This document shows positions 32,811 through 44,326 of a DNA stretch of 64,000 bases, piece after piece. Within the stretch, counting starts at the first letter, position 1. Each line of letters begins with the position of its first letter. The translations under genes and the position numbers were made by a program. Below the pieces are notes generated by a model, which was not told where the DNA came from, ran no database searches, and saw only the letters and a list, made by a program, of their open reading frames with translations. This stretch comes from Elmis aenea (Eukaryota; Arthropoda; Insecta; Coleoptera; Elmidae), in the NCBI GenBank assembly GCA_947652605.1, contig OX393577.1, positions 4,960,868 through 5,024,867 on the forward strand. Reading direction: 5' to 3'.

Positions 32811-33948
32811 ACAGACATTCAGTACATCAGACTAAAGCTGATGCTTTAAATCTAAAGTGTGTCTTAACTCTATAAATTGCTGCTTTAATGCCGAAGTCAC
32901 ATGGGTCATCCATGTCTTGTCTGCCATATGGCTTAAGAACTCATCACCATCCTCACTGTATCTTGTAAGAAACGTTAGCGCACTACAAGCATGCATGTTT
33001 TTGTACTCCTAATAGAGCATCTTTGATATCCAGCATGGGTACAGTTTTAGAAATTTTAGAATAACTGCCACAATTGCTTAATGAACAATTCTTGAATTTC
33101 GTGCGAATTCAAGGAAAGCCATGATGACGTCCAAGGAGCAATGCTGGAGTGGCTATCTTCACAGATTGTTCTATAAATAAGGTATATAGACTACTGCCCC
33201 ATTATGATAAAGGTCTCAGTAATGATAAAAACTAGGTAGAGAACTAAGGTAGGCAAATCTAATTAATCCAAAAAAAAAAAAAAAAAATCCTGGTTTTTTA
33301 ATAGGTACTCAACTGGTACTTACTTTTTGAATATGCCTCGTTCTTTCAACATTTTAAAATTGTTGCTTATAAACTCTTCCTCATATATTTTTTGATATTC
33401 CACCTCGCAGAATCCCATACACAGTACTCTTACCTCATTCAATTTGTTGTACCTATTCAAAGAACTTCACTAAAATAAAGCTGCATAGTGTACGTGCACT
33501 CACCGTGATTCTATTACGTTATCTCACATGATATGAACTCTCGTGACTTACCTCAAGAGACGTTACAGCATATGTTCTTACCTCGCTCGATATATCTCCG
33601 CATTTTTGCGGAAACTTGGAAAATACATTCAAGAACAATACACAAATAGTGCTTTTTATTTTATCTTCCATGTATGTAAGTTCTTTGATATTAAGATAGG
33701 TACCTATACGTTTGTTTTTTACGGTTTAAAGCGCGATTTACATTGCCTGTCATAATGTTTGTTAGATATTTTGTTAAATAAACCGTTAATAACAGCAAAT
33801 TTATGAAAATCAAACAAATAAATTACCTACTCTTATTGACTATTTAGATTTTCTAGGCAATACTCGATTAAGATTATTATTTAAATTCCTTACATAATTT
33901 ATTAATTGTCCCATTTAGTACACAATGAAATTCACAATATACAAATTA
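32811..33948. other. unassigned sequence with a poly(A) tract
   Basis: An A-run of about 17 occurs near 33272-33288. No retroelement sequence was identified next to it. Nothing else recognised. Confidence 0.4.
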
Positions 33949-33950
33949 TA

Positions 33951-34712
33951 CAGGGTGGTTCACATAGAAGAGTCACCATTGCGATCTCTTGAACGGTAAG
34001 AGCTACAAAAAAGTTTAAATTAGACAAATTGTTCCTCTTTCTGAGACCTATTCAGTGATGCTTTAATGTTTTTAAAAAGTTCCATGACACGCTAGATAAT
34101 AAACAAAAATCAAAATGAGCTTTTTTTAAATCGTTGATAACTCTGTTATACTTGATGGTACAAAAATACTTTTGGGGAAAATATTGTGGTTTTTTTACGT
34201 ACTGTAAGATGAAAACATTCATTTTTTTCAATATTGTTAAATATCTTAGGTAAATTACAAACTTGCATTTTTTAAAATAGAAACCATAGTTGGCTATGAC
34301 CTCATGAAAAAGCATTTTTTTTCCTCTTTTCAATAATATAAGGTTTAATGTATTTATTTTCATATTTAGGCTTACAACAAATAAAATTCATTAAAAAGTC
34401 CTCATGAAGCTATAGAGTGCCATGAATTTAAAAAATTGTGAAACAAATGAATGTTTTCATTTTACAGTGCGTAAAAAAATCCACAACTTTCACCCCAAAA
34501 ATATTTTTGTACCATCAAGTATAACCGAGTTATTATCGAATTTAACAAAAAAAAATGCCCATTGTGATTTTTGTTTATTATCTAGCGTGCCATGAAACTT
34601 TTTTAAATAATTAAAACATAACTAAATAGGTCTCAGAAAGGGGAGCCATTTGTCTAATTTAAACTTCTTTGTAGCTCCTAACATTTACGAGATCCCAATA
34701 GTGGCTCTTCTG
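33951..34712. mobile_element. fold-back element, 762 bp, TA-flanked
   Basis: Begins TA|CAGGGTGGTTCACATAGA and ends TAGTGGCTCTTCTG|TA. The arms fold over about 300 bp: AGACAAATTGTTCCTCTTTC with its inverse near 34640-34660, CCATGACACGCTAGATAATA with its inverse near 34575-34595, and TTGATGGTACAAAAATA with its inverse near 34502-34518. The loop contains TAGTTGGCTATGACCTCATG. Non-coding. Confidence 0.88.
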
Positions 34713-34714
34713 TA

Positions 34715-36524
34715 TATTGCCTTTATTTAAACTGTTGTAAATTACTTTGAGACAAATATTGTGGTAAAACAGACAAAATGTAAAATACAAAACATGTTTT
34801 AATTAGATGTTGCTCTATTCTATTTTCGTTAAATTTAATTAAAGTATTTTTTGTTAACATTCTTGCAATAATTTTCTAGACCCAACAACTGAAAAAGTAA
34901 TTATAAATGATTATATTATAATATAACAATTTTTAACTTGAAAAACATTCTTGGAGTAGAAATAAAAATATGTACATTTCGTTTCGTCTTTCGTTGCGTT
35001 TTAGAAAATTTAAACCATTGTTCTTTATAAAACCCATTTTTGAACATTTTACGTATTTTGTCTTTTTTGAGATATCTGAATTTAAAATTGTATTTTTGTG
35101 AATGGCGCGACTTTAGAGTGGTTATTAAATATTCATTTCCATTGAACAATACACAAATGTATTCGAAATACCTCTAGGGACTTTGAATTTTAGGTCAACC
35201 ATCAGTAGTATAAACTAGAATGAATTTCAGGATGTAACAATACTTGGTCTACAAATGGCATTGTTTATAATAATTGTTTAATAAATATTAGATTATTTGC
35301 CTTTGAAAGAAATCGATTAAAAATATGTTTTATAGCTGTTAACAGTTTTAAAAAAAATTCCAAGATTATACCCTTGACATATTTTATGTAAAAAAAATCA
35401 AATATTTTGTTATGGCCCTAATTTTTTGTAGAATTGATATTAATAATCTGTACTTTTAAATATTAAATGCATGCTTAAACATTAATATTATAAAATGGAA
35501 TAAATCAATGTGTTATAATACTAGCGTTATCCAATTTCGGTATTAAAATTCGAAAAAAAAACATATTCAACAAAGAAAGACCTTTATCAAAAACAGTAGA
35601 AAGTTAAATTGCGTGGAATTTACCGATAATGTTATGTGTTTTAGAACTTTTATCACTTGGGCATCGAAGCAATTACTTCCTCTCTGCTGCTTTAAAAAGT
35701 TTACAAAATATGCGGTTTAAGAAAACTTACAATAAAATATAAATTATTGATCGAAAATACAATTATTTATGTGCTTAGAATTTAGAATACACATTGTTTT
35801 TAAATTTGCTAAATTAATACTTTATTTAACAATTACTAATACCATTTACAACTGCTAATATAAAAGTACAATAAAGCGGAGCTAATTTCTTTTAACGCCA
35901 AATTAAAGTAATTAAAAATTCGACACGAAAACGGACTAATTTCAAACAACAAACAAGAATATTTTAAGATAACAAAAAACAATTCATTGTTTTGTCTTAG
36001 CTGTATACCTCTTTTAGTTTAAAATTATAAGTATTCACAGAAACACTAAAATGAAAAAGTAAATGTTTCTAGAAACCCAAATAGAGAAAGAAGTCTTAAA
36101 AAGAAATTCAAGAGTAATTAAAGGTAATTTGTACGGCATTAGCTACTAGTTAGACAACAAAATACGTATCGCGTAGACACTAGGGACCTGAAAGAAAAAG
36201 CTTAAAGCTACAACTACAGCAGCAAATGCTGTTTTTTAGTATTATTGATTTTCTCATCAACTGTTTTATTCTATCCCAGAACCACAATTAGTTAGGTCTT
36301 CACTAAAGCTAAGTCGCGATGAATGAAGTGTTTCAGAAGATTTTGTTTTAATGGCTTTTTTATAAAATCACTTTGTCAAGCTTGTTAATAAAAGTTGCTT
36401 ATCTATGCTTTAGATTTCCACGTAGATGTCCAATTAACCCTCTTTCACTGTCAAACCCGTAAATATACGTCGTTGTGCAATAACATGTTGCTATTGTCAA
36501 ACCCGTAAATATAAGTTATTCTGT
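34715..36524. other. AT-rich sequence, nothing recognised
   Basis: No gene or repeat was recognised. The sequence TCAAACCCGTAAATATA occurs twice (about 36450 and 36497) within a short local duplication. Confidence 0.45.
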
Positions 36525-36662
36525 CCTCAGAGTTGAAATTCTGGTGAATGCGCCGGGTTAAAAAATTAAGCTTATTTTAAGACAAATTATTTATTATCTT
36601 TGTTATTAGGGGAGTAACAAATAAGTTTTTTTCACAAAAGTTTTTGGAATTTATTAGCTATA
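36525..36662 (+). repeat. 289-bp tandem repeat unit 1, part before the insertion
   Basis: Matches 39596-39718 (ATTCTGGTGAATGCGCCGGG against ATTCTGGTGGACGCGAGGGT, and GGAATTTATTAGCTATA in both). Unit 1 is split by the Tigger-like element and resumes at 39428. Confidence 0.85.
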
Positions 36663-36765
36663 CAGTGAGCTCGCGTTATAAGCAACCCACGATATAAGCA
36701 ACACTCGATATAAGCAACTATCGTATCAAAGTACACGATATAAGCAACTGTCAGTGTGACAGTTA

Positions 36766-37075
36766 AAAATACAAATATCTAAAATACTATTGCAGATATA
36801 ACAATGAAATTTTGTATCTGAGCGTTATGGTATTTTTCGGATTCGATGGAAATATTAAGGTTGCAATGCGACTTCCGGTTCAACCGGAAACGGACTCAAA
36901 CTTTGAAATTTTGAATAGAACATCTGTATATTTTTACATTTTTGAATTTGTCTTAAAATTTACTTTAATAAATGTAAAAGGTTATATGGGTCTAAAGTCA
37001 ACAGTTTTCAAAATATTTACATTTTTACGAAAATTTTGAGTGATATAGCACTTCAGTTTCTTTTTTAACATTCAG
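36766..37075 (+). repeat. single arm of the 49-kb hairpin family
   Basis: Matches the left arm of 48883-49624: ATATCTA, TTGCAGATA, CTGAGCGTTATGGTA, GGTTCAACCGGAAACGGACT and TTTTGAGTGATATAGCACTT in order. The second arm and the CAGGGATGCG end are missing. Confidence 0.85.
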
Positions 37076-37787
37076 GTTATTTAAAAGGGCAGTAAAATAT
37101 CTTCTGAAATCTAGATTAACAATAGATTTTTTAACAATCATTTTATTTTTAGGAGATTATTAATATACAGCGTCATTCAAAAAGTCTACAACGAATGGAA
37201 AAGGTTTTTATTATTTTTTTCTCAGAAAATTTTATTCTTGATAAAAGTTGGTGCATGGTCTAAAACTAATTTTAAGATGAAAAAAGTTCAATAAAAAATC
37301 ATATGACACTAGATATTAGTGATCTTTGAAATGTTTTAAGAGATACAAAAAAAATTATGGACAGAGTTTTTAAAAATCCCAAAATAGGGCTAGATTTAAA
37401 TTTTGACGGTCAAATTTCAATTTTTATTTTTTAAGAAATTTTAACATTCAAAAGTCTGCAACTAATGGAAAATTTTATTTTTATCTAAAAAAGTTATTAA
37501 CCCTTTCAGCCCGAAGACCGTATATTTCCGCAATAAAATTTTGGGACCAACTGCCGAAGGCCGTGTTTTTTCGAACTTATTATATTTAGACGACGAACAC
37601 CGTACGCGTCCGTTTGATAGGTTAAAATACGTTTATTAGGCTCTATAGATTCGTGTAAAATCGTTTAAACTCGCGTGCATATCAGTGCATTAGTCAGTCT
37701 CAGTTTTAACGTGTTTATTGTGCTTATAGTTGATTTTATTTGAAAATGCAAAGGTAATTATTATATTTTATTTAACAGTTTAGTAAA

Positions 37788-37912
37788 ATTCCAACGGAAG
37801 AAGGAAGTAAACAAAAAGTTAGGAGATGCGTTGTTTGTAGTAGGCATGATAAAAGAAAAGAAACGTCGTATTATTGCAAGGATTGCAATGCTCCTCTTTG
37901 CATAATTCCTAT
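37788..37912 (+). pseudogene. piggyBac transposase C-terminal cysteine-rich domain remnant
   Basis: The reading IPTEEGSKQKVRRCVVCSRH, then DKRKETSYYCKDCNAPLCII, holds the spaced Cys/His residues (CxxC, H, YYCxxC, PLC) of the cysteine-rich domain at the extreme C-terminus of piggyBac transposases, which recognises the element ends. The catalytic DDD domain is absent. The frame is lost after PLCIIP at the start of the tandem duplication, so the expected final PCF...YH is missing. Confidence 0.85.
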
Positions 37913-38273
37913 TTCGAAATTTATCATTGTAAACGTAATTACTAACAAACATATTTAATTATAATTTTTTGAAAATAAACAAAAAAAATTGAATATGCAT
38001 TTTGATTTCTAACAGTGTTGATCATTACGTATAATATTCGAATAGTGAGACCGCGGAACGTAGTTTTCCGAAGACAATTTGATAATTTCCTGTTTCGAAA
38101 TTTATCATTGTAAACGTAATTACTAACAAACATTTTTGATTACAATTTTTTGAAAATAAACAGATAAAATTGAATATGTGTTTTTATTTCTAACAGTGTT
38201 GATAATTACGTATAATATTCGAGTAGTGAGACCGAGGAACGTATTTTGCCGAAGACAATTTGGTACAATGACG
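37912..38273 (+). repeat. 181-bp tandem duplication inside the piggyBac MITE
   Basis: TTTCGAAATTTATCATTGTA starts at 37912 and again at 38093. The two units are about 93% identical by eye. There is no sequence relation to the 181-bp satellite at 7.9 kb despite the equal period. Confidence 0.9.
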
Positions 38274-39427
38274 AAGGCCGTACGATTCCGCAAACGTCTA
38301 AAATAGCCCGGCATACGGGCATTTCTAATGAAAAAGTAGTCAGGGCTGAAAGGGTTAAGAATCTTAAAACCGAACTAGGTTTAAATTCTGAGGGTTAAAT
38401 TCTAATTTTTATTTTTTAAGAAGTTAACATTTAAAGTCTGCAACAAATGGAAAATATCCTGACTTTTTATTCAACTTTTTTTCATCTTAAAATTAGTTGT
38501 AGACTATTTATGTACCAACTTTAACAAAAATAAAATTTTCTGACAAATTGATAATAAAAAATGGTTCTATTTGTTGCACTTTTTTAATGTTTAAGTTTCT
38601 TAAAAAATAAAAATTAGAATGTGACGATCTAAATTTAAATTTAGCCTTATTTTTAGATTCTAAATATTTTTTTAAAATAGTTTTTTGTTTCTCTTAAAAT
38701 AAGAGCACTTTATTCTTGCGAATATTTCAAAAAGTCGCTAAAATCTAGCGTCCTATGATTTTTTATTGAACTTTTTTTTATTTTAAAATTAGTTTTAGAC
38801 CATGCACCAACTTTTATCAAGAATACAATTTTCTGAGAAATCGATAATAAAAAAATTTTCAATTTGTTGCAGACTTTTTGAATGACGCTGTATAATAATA
38901 TAATAAACTCGTAGGTTAAATTACTAAAATTTTTTGGCTTTATATAATTTACCAAAGACCATAAGTTCAATTTATGATTGTCGGTGGAATTAGCACACGG
39001 TATAATAGTTACCTAACTCGTTGCTTAGATATTTTTCTTCCGGGAATATTTTTTTTACGTGTATTAACAAGAGTTTTGTCCGGTAAACACTTGTAAAATA
39101 AGGCCGTTTCATCCGCTCTGTATACTTGCCATGAAATCACATCATATTTTTTTATTTGAGAGATGTATAAGTACATAGATCACGACAAGGTACGTGGCAC
39201 GCGCGTATTTCGTTTGACATAGGTACGTACAGATCACCATAGCAACGCGACAACGATCGCTTTGTTATGGTGTAAACTTTTATTTTTAGTTTTACTACTA
39301 AAAACAAGATTTATTTATGTTAAAAATCGAATCGTTTCTATTTCTATCATATAAGCAACTTTCACGTTATAAGCAACTTTTAGATCGGAATTGGCCGCCG
39401 TTAGTTGCTTATAACGCGAGCTCACTG

Positions 39428-39890
39428 TATAACGTACAATTATTTTTAAATGCACAGAGTATTTAGTTTTTGAGAATCAATATGTAACTTTACAATTTCA
39501 AATAGAAAACCCTGCATATTTTTACGTTTTCTTGTAGATAAATTCATTGCCTTTAAAAAATGTTTGTGTCTTAAGTTAATATTTCTAGAGTTATTATTCT
39601 GGTGGACGCGAGGGTCAAAAATTAAGCTAATTTTAAAACAAATTATTTGTTATCTCCGTTATTATGGTAGTTACAAAAAAGTTTTTTTGCATAAAAGTTG
39701 TTGGAATTTATTAGCTATATAACCTACAATTATTATTAAATGCACAGGGTATTTAGTTTTCGAGAATCAATATGCAACTCTACTATTTCAAATGGAACAC
39801 CCTCTACCCTGTATAACTATTTTCACGTTTTCTTGTAGATACATCATTTGCTAATAAAAAATATTTAGTATGTCCTATGTCTAAAGTTAA
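39428..39890 (+). repeat. 289-bp tandem repeat: rest of unit 1 and unit 2
   Basis: Unit 1 resumes at 39428. Unit 2 runs from about 39596. GAGAATCAATATG is at about 39472 and 39761, and CACGTTTTCTTGTAGATA-type sequence is in both. With the insertion removed, the period is 289 bp. Unit 2 carries an extra ACCCTCTACCCTGTATAA. Confidence 0.88.
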
Positions 39891-41985
39891 TATTTCCCGG
39901 GACATAATGAACAGTTCGCATAGGATGTTCGTTTTGTAAATAAATACGCATCCCGAGAGAAGGCCATATATTGCGAGTAATTACAGAAAGATGAAAATAA
40001 ATATAAATGAATATGGTTCCGTTGAGAAACCAACCAAAAATCGAAAAACCCAAGAATAAAAACCATCCGTTTTTACACAGTTTCTATGGCAAAAAAATGT
40101 AGCATCTCAACATGTCAAAATTTTCATTAGTTGTAAATCTGCCCAAAATTATATGATAACAAATTTGCTACAAAGAATATTGAATTACAAAAGAGTTCTA
40201 TAAAATAGATTATAGCTCCTCTCATACTAAAGAATAATTCATCTAATTTAAGCAAGCCTGTATCTCTTGTAATAAGCGAGATCCACACTGAAAATGTTAT
40301 CTGGGTCACCCTGTATATGAATTTATATCACAAATATCGTCATAAAGTGTTGGTAACCAAAGTGTTATTGGCTGCCCATCAGACGTAAATTATTTAAAAA
40401 AATCACATGATAGGGTTTGTATGGTTCAATTTAAAAACAGTTGAGATAGTCGGGACAGTACTTATTTATGGGACACACTGTATATTTTAAATCGGTTTCT
40501 AGACACTAAACTCCAACCCTCTTAATTTAATTAAAAATTTACAGAAATCAGTCTTCGCGAGACTAAAAATTGCCGTTTCGTGTCACTTTGTCAAGCTGAG
40601 TTTACTCTAACTTAAACTTTCACAGGTTGTGGAGGATCCACAAACTGAAATATACATAAAATATACTTCGCTTGCCATAAGTAGATTGAATCTATTGTTT
40701 ACTTGGAAAAAGTTACCGGCGCCTTTTATTCCGCTTTGAAGAATTTGAAAACGTTCTGAAACATTTTCATTCATTTTATTTCCTCTAATGTTTACAGCAG
40801 GTCATCTCCCTTGGCGATAAGGCAAGTAAATAGAATTTTATATAAAAATTGTTTGTCATGATCAATAAACCCCTGAAGTTTGTACAGGTACCATTGTTGA
40901 ATTTATTTCAAAACCTCAAACAAGCAAGATTTCTGAGTTCACAAAGGCGGTCTTGGACTTATTTCTCAAGTTTTTGTTTAGTACTGTAGCTGCATTGTAC
41001 TAGTGGGTTAAACAATTTCAAAGCTAGACAATTTATTGTCGATGTCACCTACTTCGTGTTTTTAAAATTATCTCATCACTTTTAGATAAAGTAAAATTGA
41101 CGTTTACCCGTCGTTTACATTAACCATAAAACGATTTAGGCCAAAAATAGGTACATACTGCGAAATTTTATGACAGATGCTTGAAAATAGGTGTGCTAGT
41201 CACTCACCTTGCTAAATTATGTCGTTATCAATTGTAAATGTGTTTTTTTTTTATTTTGAAGTGCGAAAAATGGTGAAATATACAGGGTGTTTTACTGTAT
41301 TTTCCCAGTATTTGAGGCAGATCCAGTCAAGCGGTGGTTGCAATACGCCACAGCCTCATACTTAGGAGGAAGGAGGGCAAAATAGCTAGTATTTAAATAA
41401 CTTGTTAACACATTATCAGGCTGTTTACTTGTTTCCTAAGAAATTTTTGTGTATCAAAACATTACAAAATTGTCCTTTATAATTTTACTATTAGTTTGGT
41501 ATAAAGTTTTAAGTGCAATCAATAACAAAATAAAAACATGACATTGAAATAGTATATTTTACAACAAGCGATGAAAGTCCAGTTTTTTTCGTGAGGTGAG
41601 ATTTGTTCACGAGCCGCAAAGCGACGAAGAAAACTGATTTCATCTCGAGTCGTAAATGTAATTTTTTCTACAAAATTAAAATCATATTATAGAACGAACG
41701 TTAATGTAAACGAACCGAATGACAATTATTATGTATGTATATAATTAATCATTTCATTTCCATAGCGACACCACCACACTGACATAGACATAAATAAAAT
41801 TATAATCTGCAAACGAAATATATTTAATATTAATTTTTGTACCATTCTTAGGCTTTTATACTATAAAATGCTACATTAAAATAAAATTATTTGACAAGAA
41901 TATTAACGCAATTTTAATTAATTATGAGTTTAGCTTTAAAAAATCGTAAATTTTACAATTTGATATTGGCATTGACATTCACATT
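39891..41985. other. AT-rich sequence with repeat termini
   Basis: GGGTCACCCTG|TA at about 40303-40315 and TA|CAGGGTGTTTTACTG at about 41281 are terminus-like motifs without recognised partners. No gene was recognised. Confidence 0.4.
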
Positions 41986-42009
41986 ATTTTCGCCACTAGT
42001 GGCGAAAAT
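41986..42009. repeat. perfect 24-bp palindrome
   Basis: ATTTTCGCCACT followed by its exact reverse complement. A third ATTTTCGCC follows directly at 42011. Possibly an element end or a hairpin; there is no other context. Confidence 0.8.
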
Positions 42010-42119
42010 TAATTTTCGCCATAGAGACGAAATTAAAACATCCATGTAGAGTAGGTAGTGAGAAAATGACAACTTTCATATACATGAGTAGAAAAACAGC
42101 TTTTTTACTGTGTAAAACG

Positions 42120-42420
42120 TACTTCAAGATATATTTGTTATTTTTGTTGTACCCAACTTTTCATGGGTCTTTCTATATTTCTGCTTCTTCTTGGTCTATA
42201 CTTTCTTATTATATTTGGCAATTTCTGATGCTCCAGTCTGTTAATATGTTCTTTGCATCTCTCCATTTTCTTGTATTTTTCCTCCCAGATCGTAAATTTC
42301 TAGTTCTTTCCTAATATCTTCGTTTCTTACCTGGTCTCAAACGGTATAGGTTCTTCTCTTTACTCTTCTTGCAAATCGCATTTCTGCTGTTTGTATGTTA
42401 TACCTATTTTCATAAATTTG
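42120..42420 (-). pseudogene. LINE reverse transcriptase C-terminal fragment (RTE-like)
   Basis: The minus strand gives, across frames, EMRFARRVKRRTYTV, DQVRNEDIRKELEIYDLGGK, IQENGEMQRT and PRRSRNIERPMKSWVQ. EM(K)(F/Y)LR(R)V, RNEDIRKEL and the Arg-rich RPxKxW tail are the C-terminal motifs of endonuclease-reverse-transcriptase LINEs. It is heavily decayed, with no catalytic region. Confidence 0.72.
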
Positions 42421-43270
42421 TTGAATCCAACTGAAGATTGGTACACTGATTAATCACACACGAATTATCAAATGGCAAAGTCAAATGGCACTCCTATTCT
42501 GACGTCTATTAGTCGAACCAAGTTAAACCTCTGTATAAGGTTGTTTACATACTCGTAGTTTATCCACAGTGTTAACACCGTGTTTACGACAAAGTAATGA
42601 AATTTTGTGGTAAAACTTTTGGTTAGGCAAAAAGCAACTTCGACACTTAACTCTTTTTATTTCGATTTTACGTTAAAATTATTTAAGTTTTGTTTTCCAG
42701 TGTCTTTTACAAAAACAATACCAAGTTTCTCAGGTTTAACAGGTTTAAATAGTGTTACAGCAATACACTTAAGAAGTAATAGTTTCCTTGTAAATTACTT
42801 TAATTACATAACTACGTGGCCAATCAGCATATATGTATACTTGTACTAATACAAAGCGTTTAGTTTATTTAGCATAATGTTTAAAAAAAAAAGTGTGTGG
42901 AATACCTAACTAAGCTAAAAATAGCTGTGTGTCTATTCTCTGCGGGAATGTGAGCGACTTTCGATTTATGTCTGCATACAATCCCGTTACAAAAGCTAGA
43001 GCTCTATGGATTTAAAGGGACTGGCTCGGGCTTTAATGAAATCCTACCTAAGAAATAGAATAACAAGCTACCGTAACAGCTGGTCAAAATTATTATATTA
43101 CATGTCGTGTCGTGTAACCCATGCGCAGTTGAAACAACTAGAAATGAACATAAAAAACTTTTTAATTATTACTTATAGGAACCTACAAAAGAAATACTGT
43201 CATTTGTTTTAATGTCTCTAAACAAATGATAATATTTCTAATCGTGACCAAATTTTATTTCCTAAATACA
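42421..43270. other. AT-rich sequence, nothing recognised
   Basis: No gene or repeat was recognised. Confidence 0.4.
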
Positions 43271-43545
43271 CAGGGTGTCTCTTAAATATAGCGAAAAATT
43301 ACTGATGTAATTCCTTAACAAAAATTAGGGAAAAACTTTTGTTTTCCTGAGACGTTTCCTTTCGGAGTTACACCCATCTAATGAGGTCAGGTTAGGTTAG
43401 GTTTTTATTTTATTTATCAAATTTGGATGTATGTAGGAGAAAGATATTTGGTAGATGTTTTGTACTTATTGAAATGTTTCTCATAGTGATATAATCATTA
43501 GTATTTATCTTCCATCTTTACAAGGAGCTGAAAAGTGCGACCCCT
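43271..43545 (+). repeat. CAGGGTGTCTCTTAAATAT repeat, copy 1
   Basis: Matches 51598-51855 in the same orientation: AAATATAGCGAAAAA, TTCCTTAACAAAAATTAGGG, GAGTTACACCC, TTTTTATTTTATTTAT, ATGTAGGAGAA and GGTAGATGTTTTGT. It contains a short AGGTTAGGTTAGG run. Non-coding; no right terminus found. Confidence 0.85.
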
Positions 43546-44326
43546 GTTAGTTTTTTTATCAGAACTTTTTGTAGGGTGGAAATTTTGCAATTTAAAAATT
43601 TTTCTTAAAAAATTTATTAAAAAACATTTTTTATTCAGTAACTTTTCCTAAAAACCTACAGTTTTTGAGTAAAAATTAAATGAGTAAACGTCTACCATTA
43701 AATATCCTATAATAAAACGATTCATTTTAGTGGTTGCCATGGTTTGTTTATGTTCATTTTAAGTATAATTGACAGGTGTTGTCGTGTTGTCATGTCTTAA
43801 ACTTATAAAAAAATTACAAAATAAAAAGTTTTATTTGCCTTAAGATTTTTTTTTTAAGAAGTTATTAATTTACAAGTTTATTCACAAAGATCTTTTGAAT
43901 ATTTAAAAATCGTCATATTTGTACCCGTATCATCTTTGAAAATCTCAACCAAACCTTAGCAAGATTCGGATTTAAATCTTTCAACCTGGATATAACCTTA
44001 GATTTAGCCACTAACTAAAAGGGTTGATGGACTTGGGATCGGATATGATTAATATAATGAAATTTTGTGAACCCACAATAACTAAATTTCTACACCGTTC
44101 ACTGCTAAATAATAATTACATTTTACCTAAATTATTTCATGACCAAAGTTAACTCAATTTGGCAAGGGTTTTAATGAAAAATTGCCTGTAATCAAAGATG
44201 TAAAGGTTTAAGTTTATGCCTTGGTGTATTTTTAACCATCCCTATTGACGTTACCCCCGACCTCAACTCAAAGCAAAGATCGGCCCAAGATCTCTAGACT
44301 AGTCCTAAACGATTACTCGCCAATTT
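43546..44326. other. AT-rich sequence, nothing recognised
   Basis: No gene or repeat was recognised. Confidence 0.4.

Larger units (their letters stand above)
37501..38354 (+). mobile_element. piggyBac-like MITE, 854 bp, TTAA target
   Basis: TTAA|CCCTTTCAGCCC at 37497 and GGGCTGAAAGGG|TTAA ending at 38358 give 12-bp perfect inverted ends and the TTAA target unique to piggyBac. The sub-terminal motif GAAGGCCGT is repeated near each end. It keeps the 3' end of a transposase gene (see the next entry) and an internal 181-bp tandem duplication. Confidence 0.95.
37168..38890. mobile_element. inverted-repeat element CAGCGTCATT, TA-flanked, carrying a piggyBac MITE
   Basis: Ends CAGCGTCATTCAAAAAGTCT and AGACTTTTTGAATGACGCTG are inverted, flanked by TA (37166-37167 and 38891-38892). 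The inverted similarity continues for more than 130 bp (ATAAAAGTTGGTGCATGGTC and its inverse near 38798-38817). Removing the piggyBac insertion leaves about 865 bp, non-coding. The AGTCTGCAAC motif recurs internally, suggesting a fold-back with repeated end units. Confidence 0.88.
36663..39427. mobile_element. Tigger/pogo-like element (Tc1/mariner superfamily), with nested insertions
   Basis: Termini CAGTGAGCTCGCGTTATAAG and CTTATAACGCGAGCTCACTG are inverted and TA-flanked (36661-36662 and 39428-39429). ATATAAGCAAC is iterated inside both ends. CAGT-type ends with TA duplication fit pogo/Tigger families. Total length is 2,765 bp, but about 1.7 kb is a later insertion, and no transposase is visible, so it is non-autonomous. 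The empty site survives in the neighbouring tandem unit at about 39715. Confidence 0.9.

Noticed and set aside
37912..38273. The equal 181-bp period of the piggyBac duplication and the 7.9-kb satellite as a common origin
   Set aside because: The two units share no sequence; the equal length is treated as coincidence.
37761..38314. Three successive 63-codon minus-strand frames of similar sequence
   Set aside because: They are a product of the 181-bp tandem duplication inside the piggyBac MITE; the true coding remnant is on the other strand.
41986..42020. 24-bp palindrome as an operator or protein-binding site
   Set aside because: No gene or promoter lies nearby, and a third copy of its half-site follows directly, so it is reported only as a short repeat.
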